From Bacillota bacterium (GTDB lineage Bacteria; Bacillota; Clostridia; Peptostreptococcales; Anaerovoracaceae): 64,000 nt of DNA. The position numbers and the translations under genes were made by a program. The stretch is from the NCBI GenBank assembly GCA_023415235.1, contig JAEZLP010000064.1, positions 9,659-73,658 on the forward strand, written 5' to 3'. This document shows, in pieces, positions 58,627-64,000 of the stretch; the stretch's first letter is position 1, and each line of letters opens with the position of its first letter. The notes beneath the pieces were generated by a model. The model did not search any database. It was given only the letters and a program-made list of their open reading frames with translations, and was not told where the DNA came from.

Positions 58627-60589
58627 GCTTTCCGTATTTAATATTGCATTATTATATGTCGGCACCTTGATGGGTGCCGGTTTTGCGTCGGGACGGGAAA
58701 TCTGGCAGTTCTTCGGTGTATTCGGAAATCGAAGCTATCTTGCTGTTCTGGCCGTAACTGCCTTGTTTGTCCTATTCGGGATGATGACGGTTAAAATAAG
58801 CAAAACGATTCAAACTACGGAAATCGGGAAAATCGTCCTTCCTTTCCATAACGGAAGGCTGGTGGATTTTTTTGGAACGGTTACGGCGGCCATTCTCTTT
58901 ATCATCTACATTGTCATGGCTGCTGCCGGAGGGGCCCTGTTTCATGAACAGTTCGGATTGCCGGAAGTATTCGGGGGCATAATCCTCATGCTGATGGTCA
59001 TCTTTACCATACTGGGCGGTTTTGACCGGATTTCCAGGAGCTTTAAATATATCATTCCGGTTCTGCTTGCGATTGTTTTCTTTGTGTGCTTGCAGATTAT
59101 CTTCCGCCAGCTGCCGACGTCGGGAAGGGAAGCCGCTCTTGGAATCAGTCCGCTGACGCCAAGCTGGTACGCTTCGGCAGTGATCTATATTTCCTATAAT
59201 ATGCTTGCCGGCATTCCCATCCTGGCAAACTGTGCCCATCGAGCCAAATCATATCAAACGGCTCTGGCCGGGGCTGCATTGGGCGGACTGCTTCTGGGAC
59301 TTTCTGCCCTGGTGATGGATCTTGCCATGCTTTCCGATCCGGGGCTTTCTTCTAATTCCGTTCTGCCGATTCTTGCCCTGTCTGGCAAGCTGTCGGCTGT
59401 AATTCGCTGGGTATACGCCGTTTTGCTGCTTTTCGCCGTATATTCCTCCGCAACCAGCAATTTTTATGGCTTTACTACAAGGATGAAAGAGGGGCGAAAC
59501 AAAAAAGCGATCATAATCCTGGCTGCCATCGCAGGGTTTTTGCTCAGTCTGTTCGGATTTGCGGAAATCATTGCATTTATCCTTCCTTTGGAAGGATACT
59601 TCGGACTTCTGATCTTAATCGGCATGACGGTAAACTATGTCCGGATCAGAAAGGCTGATGGAAAAGGAGATAATAAAACAGAAATGAAGAATCAAGACTA
59701 TCATGGAAGATTTGACCTGCCGGAGGGGATGAAAAGGGTTACCGCAGGTTCCGGAGGAGAGGTCATCCTGATCGAAGGGACAGATAAAACAGCGGTGATT
59801 GACTGCGGCATGGCTTATTGCGGAGAGGGCTTGGCAGCCGCGATCAAAGCGGAACTGGGAGCTCGTCCCTTGGATTATGCTGTTTTAACCCATACCCACT
59901 ACGATCATATCGGTGGATTGCCTTATCTGCGGAGGGCCTGGCCCGGCCTGGTTTCTTTCGGAGCCGCGTATGGAAAAAAAGTTCTTGAAAAGGATTCTGC
60001 ATTGATGCAGATTGAGGCCCTGTCCAAATCCGCGTGGAAGAAGTATACAAACTGTGCGGCTGAGCCCGAGGTTCTGATGGAAGGCTTAAGGATTGATAAT
60101 ACAGTTTGTGAAAAGGATGTCATTCCTTTGGGAGGAAGGGAACTGCACGTCTTCGAAACGCCGGGTCATACAAACTGTTCCCTCACATTTTTATTGGAAC
60201 CGGACGGAATCCTCTTTCCAAGTGAGACCATCGGTGTCTATTCCGGAGACAATATGATGGTCACAGGAATGCTGAAGAGCTGCAGAGAGACCATCGCTTC
60301 TATTGAAAAATGCAGAAATATCAATGTGAAGCATATTATATCACCTCATTTTGGCATAGTTCCGGAACCTGTGAGAGAGCGGTACTGGGATCTGGCGCTT
60401 CAATCTGTGGAAAGGAATAAGACTTTTATTCGGGATAGGCTCAAAGAGGGTGCATTATTCGAAGAAATCATGGAAGAATATACAAAAGAATTCTATCAGG
60501 ACAGCGTAGCGGAAGAACAGCCAAAGGAGGCTTTTTTACTGAATGCCCAAAACATGATTCAAAATCTTATCAGAGAAATACGCGGGTAG
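58616..60589 (+). CDS. Fusion protein: YkvI-like membrane transporter plus metallo-beta-lactamase hydrolase domain
   Basis: One uninterrupted 657-residue frame joins two proteins normally separate. Residues about 1-345 form a ten-helix YkvI-type membrane domain (VGTLMGAGFASGREIWQFF, SYNMLAGIPILANCAHRAKS). After a charged linker, about 360-657 form a metallo-beta-lactamase domain with HTHYDHIGG (HxHxDH), FETPGHTNCS and a later ISPHFG His. The MBL part would be cytoplasmic or external depending on helix count. An ATG at 59684 (residue 357) could start a free MBL protein, but its GGAG lies 12 bases away. Function unknown. It overlaps rarD by 11 bases. Confidence 0.85.
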   Translation: MRNKLSVFNIALLYVGTLMGAGFASGREIWQFFGVFGNRSYLAVLAVTALFVLFGMMTVKISKTIQTTEIGKIVLPFHNGRLVDFFGTVTAAILFIIYIVMAAAGGALFHEQFGLPEVFGGIILMLMVIFTILGGFDRISRSFKYIIPVLLAIVFFVCLQIIFRQLPTSGREAALGISPLTPSWYASAVIYISYNMLAGIPILANCAHRAKSYQTALAGAALGGLLLGLSALVMDLAMLSDPGLSSNSVLPILALSGKLSAVIRWVYAVLLLFAVYSSATSNFYGFTTRMKEGRNKKAIIILAAIAGFLLSLFGFAEIIAFILPLEGYFGLLILIGMTVNYVRIRKADGKGDNKTEMKNQDYHGRFDLPEGMKRVTAGSGGEVILIEGTDKTAVIDCGMAYCGEGLAAAIKAELGARPLDYAVLTHTHYDHIGGLPYLRRAWPGLVSFGAAYGKKVLEKDSALMQIEALSKSAWKKYTNCAAEPEVLMEGLRIDNTVCEKDVIPLGGRELHVFETPGHTNCSLTFLLEPDGILFPSETIGVYSGDNMMVTGMLKSCRETIASIEKCRNINVKHIISPHFGIVPEPVRERYWDLALQSVERNKTFIRDRLKEGALFEEIMEEYTKEFYQDSVAEEQPKEAFLLNAQNMIQNLIREIRG

Positions 60590-60707
60590 CATGCAATTTT
60601 ATGCAGGAGGTTCGTTGTCTGAAAATTCAATGAATTTAAGCAATTTCAACCTTTCGGCGAATCTGAAAAAGTATACAAAATACACCCATTTTTTAGCCAA
60701 TTAATAA

Positions 60708-60736
60708 TTGACAATAGTTTAACAATACGATAAAGT
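60708..60736 (+). promoter_or_regulatory. Sigma-A promoter for bcd-etfBA
   Basis: TTGACA (60708-60713), 17 bases, TAAAGT (60731-60736); leader of about 65 bases. The 218-base gap upstream of bcd holds nothing else recognisable. Confidence 0.65.
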
Positions 60737-60807
60737 GTATTCGTTAGAGTATGATTAATCTTAAATGATGAATATTTAAGCATTACTAAGTAGGAGGAAA
60801 ACGAAAA

Positions 60808-61950
60808 ATGGATTTTAAACTATCAAAAACACATTTGCTTCAGCAGGAAATGTTCCGTCGCTTTGCGGAAAATGAAATAAAGCCGATTGCAGAAGAAATG
60901 GACGAAACAGAAGTATTTGACATGGAGCTTGTGAAAAAGCTTCAGAAATATGGTCTGATGGGAATTCCTTATTCGAGGAATTACGGCGGCGTTGGCGGGG
61001 ATTATCTCGGCTATGCTCTGTGCATGGAAGAAATCTCAAAGGTTGATGCCAGCACTGGAATCACAATTTCCGTTCACACTTCTCTTGCTTGCTCCTGCAT
61101 TGACAGCTTTGGTACGGAAGAACAGAAACAGCAGTGGCTGAGACCTCTTGTTGACGGCTCCAAGGTAGGTTGCTTCGGATTGACCGAACCTAACGCCGGA
61201 ACCGATGCAGCAGGACAGCAAACCAAAGCGGTTCTGGATGGAGATCATTACATCATTAACGGCGCTAAGATTTTTACGACAAATTCCGGTTTTGCGGATA
61301 CTTTTGTCGTATTTGCAATGACTGATAAATCCAAAGGAACAAAGGGTATTTCCGCTTTTGTCATCGACAGGAACACACCCGGACTGACCGTAGGAAAGAA
61401 TATTCACAGAATGGGTATCAGAGCGGCATCCAACTGTGAAGTAGCATATGAAAACGTACGGATCCCCGTATCACAGCGTCTCGGCAAGGAAGGAGACGGA
61501 TTCAAGATTGCAATGAAGGCTCTTGACGGCGGAAGAATCGGAATTGCCGCTCAGTCTGTCGGTATCGCCCAGGGCGCTCTGAACGAGGCGATGAAATATG
61601 TCAAGGAAAGAAAACAGTTCGGAAAGAGAATTTCCTCCTTCCAGAACACCCAGTTCAAGATCGCCGAGCTGCAGACTCAAATCGATGCGGCAAGACTCAT
61701 GACCTGGAGAGCGGCAGTGGCAAAGGACAATGGCGAGAACTACGGACCTTTGGCTGCTATGGCGAAGCTGTTTGCATCCGAAATGTGCAATGACGTAACC
61801 AGAGCTTGCGTACAGCTCATGGGCGGATACGGCTATTCCAGAGAATATCCGGTTGAACGTATGATGAGAGACGCGAAGATCACCGAAATTTATGAAGGTA
61901 CTTCCGAAGCGATGAAGATGGTAATCGCCGGCTCGATGAAGATCAGCTAA
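60808..61950 (+). CDS. bcd: Butyryl-CoA dehydrogenase (acyl-CoA dehydrogenase)
   Basis: A 380-residue acyl-CoA dehydrogenase of short-chain type. It has the FAD-binding FGLTEPNAGTDAAGQQT, GAKIFTTNSG, and the catalytic glutamate in ITEIYEGTSEAMKM. With EtfAB it forms the clostridial bifurcating complex that reduces crotonyl-CoA to butyryl-CoA with NADH while reducing ferredoxin. AGGAGG precedes the ATG. Here bcd, etfB and etfA are not joined by crt, hbd or thl, unlike the classical bcs operon; a crotonase lies at 16694. Confidence 0.94.
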   Translation: MDFKLSKTHLLQQEMFRRFAENEIKPIAEEMDETEVFDMELVKKLQKYGLMGIPYSRNYGGVGGDYLGYALCMEEISKVDASTGITISVHTSLACSCIDSFGTEEQKQQWLRPLVDGSKVGCFGLTEPNAGTDAAGQQTKAVLDGDHYIINGAKIFTTNSGFADTFVVFAMTDKSKGTKGISAFVIDRNTPGLTVGKNIHRMGIRAASNCEVAYENVRIPVSQRLGKEGDGFKIAMKALDGGRIGIAAQSVGIAQGALNEAMKYVKERKQFGKRISSFQNTQFKIAELQTQIDAARLMTWRAAVAKDNGENYGPLAAMAKLFASEMCNDVTRACVQLMGGYGYSREYPVERMMRDAKITEIYEGTSEAMKMVIAGSMKIS

Positions 61951-61977
61951 ACAGTGAATTTGAAAGGAGAAAAAGAG

Positions 61978-62766
61978 ATGAAAATCGTTGTATGTATAAA
62001 ACAAGTACCAGACACCAATGAAGTAAAGCTCGATCCGGTAACAAATACTCTGATCAGAGAAGGTGTGCCGAGCATCATCAATCACGATGACAAGTCCGGA
62101 ATCGAAGCTGCGCTGCAGCTGAAGGAAAAAACAGGCGGAACTGTTACGGTAGTTTGCATGGGTCCTCCGCAGGCAGACGTTGCTTTAAGAGAAGCTCTGG
62201 CTATGGGCTGCGATGAAGCCGTATTGATTTCCGGAAGAGAATTCGGAGGATCCGATACTTGGGCTACCGCAAAGATCATTGCCGCAGGACTGAACAAGAT
62301 CGGTTATGATCTGGTAATCACCGGCCGTCAGGCAATCGACGGAGACACGGCGCAGGTTGGACCTCAGATCGCTGAAAATCTCCATATTCCGCAGGTATCC
62401 TACGCTGAGAAGATCAATGTGGAAGGCGATAAGATCATCGTTAAGAGACAGTTTGAAGACAGATACCATATTATCGAAGTGAAGACTCCTTGCCTGCTGA
62501 CCGCTCTGCAGGAGCTTGCCGAACCAAGATACATGCATGCCAGAGGAATTGTGGAAGCATATGAAAAGGAAATCAAAGTGTTCAGCTACGAAGACCTGAA
62601 GGACGTGCTGAATGCGGAAGAAATCGGACTTAAGGGATCCCCGACCAATGTATTCAAATCCTTTACAAAGCAAGCCAAGGGCCAGGGAACTGTACATGCA
62701 GACTTAAGTGTGGATGAGGCGGTTAAAGTTATTGTTGATAAGCTCGAGGAAAGACACATCATCTAA
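61978..62766 (+). CDS. etfB: Electron transfer flavoprotein subunit beta
   Basis: A 262-residue EtfB with MKIVVCIKQVPDTNEVKLDP, MGPPQADVALREALAMGCDEAVLISGRE, ITGRQAIDGDTAQVGPQIAE and the recognition-loop region LQELAEPRYM. It carries a flavin that, in bifurcating Etfs, splits NADH electrons between ferredoxin and Bcd. ATG 61978 has AAGGAG upstream; an in-frame GTG at 61954 lies before that site. It follows bcd by 27 bases. Confidence 0.95.
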   Translation: MKIVVCIKQVPDTNEVKLDPVTNTLIREGVPSIINHDDKSGIEAALQLKEKTGGTVTVVCMGPPQADVALREALAMGCDEAVLISGREFGGSDTWATAKIIAAGLNKIGYDLVITGRQAIDGDTAQVGPQIAENLHIPQVSYAEKINVEGDKIIVKRQFEDRYHIIEVKTPCLLTALQELAEPRYMHARGIVEAYEKEIKVFSYEDLKDVLNAEEIGLKGSPTNVFKSFTKQAKGQGTVHADLSVDEAVKVIVDKLEERHII

Positions 62767-62788
62767 TGAGAAAGGGAGGATACCTTAA

Positions 62789-63814
62789 ATGAGTAAAGAT
62801 ATATATGTTGTAGTTGAGCAAAGAGACGGCCATATCGCCAAGGTCGGACTGGAACTGATCGGCGAAGCGACAAAGCTAGCTGCAGATTTAGGCCAGAAGG
62901 TTTACGGAATCCTGATGGGAGATAAAATCAAGGACAAGGCACAGAGCATCATCGAATACGGTGCAGACGGCGTTGTTTATGTAGAAGATCCCATGCTGGC
63001 GGAATATGTTACCGAGCCCTATGCAAAGGCGCTGACTGCTGTAATCAAGGAATATGATCCTGAAATCGTACTGTTCGGTGCGACTTCAATCGGCAGAGAC
63101 CTTGCTCCCAGAGTGGCCTCCAGAATCAACACCGGTCTTACTGCAGACTGCACGAAGCTGGATATCGACGTATTCAAAGCAAATGAAGAAGATCCGGGAC
63201 AGAAGCTGTTGTTCATGACCCGTCCCGCATTCGGCGGAAACATTATGGCTACCATCCTGTGCAAAAATCACAGACCTCAGATGGCTACCGTTAGACCTGG
63301 AGTCATGAAGAGACTGGATAAGGATACATCCAGAAAGGGTGAAATCAAGGAACTCAAGGTAGAATTCACACCAGCCGATATGAACGTGGTCATCAGGGAA
63401 GTAGTGAAAGAAACCCACAAAAAGTCTGACATTACGGAAGCCAAGGTTCTCGTATCCGGCGGCCGTGGAATCGGATCCCCCGAATTCTTTGGCACTCTTA
63501 AGGAACTTGCCGAACTGCTGGGCGGCGACATCTCCTCCTCCAGAGCAAACGTAGACGCCGGATGGGCCGCCAAGGACAGACAGGTTGGACAGACAGGAAA
63601 GACTGTAAGACCCGATCTGTATCTCGCCTGCGGAATTTCCGGAGCAATCCAGCACGTTGCCGGTATGGAAGGCTCCGAGTGCGTTATCGCCATCAACAAG
63701 AACGATACCGCCCCGATCTTTGACGTAGCGGATGTAGGTATTGTAGGAGACGTTAAGGTGATCATTCCGAAGCTTACGGAAGCCCTCAAGAAATTCAAGG
63801 CTGCCAACGAATAA
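62789..63814 (+). CDS. etfA: Electron transfer flavoprotein subunit alpha
   Basis: A 341-residue EtfA with the C-terminal FAD-binding signature VSGGRGIGSPEFF, VDAGWAAKDRQVGQTGKTVRPDLYLACGISGAIQHVAGM and the closing IVGDVKVIIPKLTEAL. It dimerises with EtfB for electron transfer to Bcd. AAAGGGAGG precedes the ATG. It is the last complete gene of the window. Confidence 0.95.
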   Translation: MSKDIYVVVEQRDGHIAKVGLELIGEATKLAADLGQKVYGILMGDKIKDKAQSIIEYGADGVVYVEDPMLAEYVTEPYAKALTAVIKEYDPEIVLFGATSIGRDLAPRVASRINTGLTADCTKLDIDVFKANEEDPGQKLLFMTRPAFGGNIMATILCKNHRPQMATVRPGVMKRLDKDTSRKGEIKELKVEFTPADMNVVIREVVKETHKKSDITEAKVLVSGGRGIGSPEFFGTLKELAELLGGDISSSRANVDAGWAAKDRQVGQTGKTVRPDLYLACGISGAIQHVAGMEGSECVIAINKNDTAPIFDVADVGIVGDVKVIIPKLTEALKKFKAANE

Positions 63815-63874
63815 TATTCACAGCTTTGCAGGGAACAAAACGAAAAGATCAAGAATAATCTATAATAAAAAAAG

Positions 63875-63901
63875 GCTCTATGTCAAATGTTGTGGTAGAG
63901 C
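63875..63901. repeat. Short inverted repeat resembling an insertion-sequence end
   Basis: GCTCTA (63875-63880) and TAGAGC (63896-63901) flank TGTCAAATGTTGTGG. The block GGCTCTATGTCAAATG after an A/T-rich run recalls terminal repeats of ISL3-family insertion sequences from memory. No transposase frame is visible before the window ends. Confidence 0.3.
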
Positions 63902-63936
63902 TCTCAAGTAGAATAAAAATAGGTAAAAATGTATTT

Positions 63937-63973
63937 CAATCCAGCGAGGGTCAATCCATCGCTGGATTGTTTT
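63937..63973 (+). terminator. Hairpin with T-run near the window end
   Basis: CAATCCAGCGA (63937-63947) pairs perfectly with TCGCTGGATTG (63959-63969), followed by TTTT. It may end the bcd-etfBA transcript or belong to a mobile element beginning near 63874. Confidence 0.65.
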
Positions 63974-64000
63974 CTGAGGACTAGTTAGTAAGGGCATCAC

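Noticed and set aside
59684..60589. Separate metallo-beta-lactamase gene starting at an internal ATG
   Set aside because: The frame is continuous with the membrane domain and the nearest GGAG is about 12 bases from the ATG; an internal start remains possible but is not needed.

Overview
The window reads as chromosomal DNA of an anaerobic, spore-forming-lineage Firmicute (class Clostridia). A 4-hydroxybutyrate (GABA/putrescine-type) fermentation module closely resembling that of Clostridium aminobutyricum, a SpoVA protein, bcd-etfBA, flavin-based electron-transfer complexes and AGGAGG ribosome sites suggest a relative of Anaerovorax/Aminipila. That placement is inference from gene content. No rRNA, tRNA, CRISPR array, prophage or complete insertion sequence was seen.

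Layout. 1-8.8 kb: end of spoVAE, a class A penicillin-binding protein, an orphan HutP-family regulator, comEC, holA and an EamA transporter. 9-14.8 kb: a three-gene NuoE/NuoF/GltD-NuoG-like complex, probably an NADH/NADPH/ferredoxin transhydrogenase. 15-18.9 kb: CoA-transferase, crotonase and an iron alcohol dehydrogenase. 19-22.1 kb (minus strand): thiT under a TPP riboswitch, thiamine pyrophosphokinase, and metY behind an unexplained structured leader. 22.2-27 kb: a NifU-like protein, then abfD, a small Cys-rich protein, abfT and abfH; a near-perfect sigma-54 promoter precedes abfD. 27-41 kb: aroE/aroB, a DUF975 protein, a P-loop ATPase, a cell-wall-like trio (ATP-grasp ligase, Asp/Glu racemase, MurE-like ligase), a small internally duplicated protein, murI, pepF, nadK, an rluA-family gene and a Cys-rich membrane protein.

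41-54 kb is a catabolic island: TPP enzyme, Gfo/Idh/MocA dehydrogenase, split transketolase, RpiB-family isomerase, IclR regulator and a ribose-type ABC transporter, facing a malic enzyme and an Ldh-family dehydrogenase. It contains no sugar kinase. A consensus promoter bracketed by two copies of one operator-like palindrome drives the first gene. 54-64 kb: a GlpP-family antiterminator apparently starting at ATA, ilvC, ilvB, rarD, a YkvI-like transporter fused to a metallo-beta-lactamase domain, and bcd-etfB-etfA.

How the genes work together: AbfH, AbfT and AbfD take succinate semialdehyde to crotonyl-CoA. Crotonase sends part of it to the oxidative branch and Bcd/EtfAB reduces the rest to butyryl-CoA while, in known systems, reducing ferredoxin. 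The Nuo-like complex could rebalance ferredoxin, NADH and NADPH. The most novel candidates are the kinase-less transketolase/RpiB island, the sigma-54 control of abfD, the YkvI-MBL fusion, the ATP-grasp/racemase/MurE-like trio, the ATA-start glpP and the metY leader RNA.
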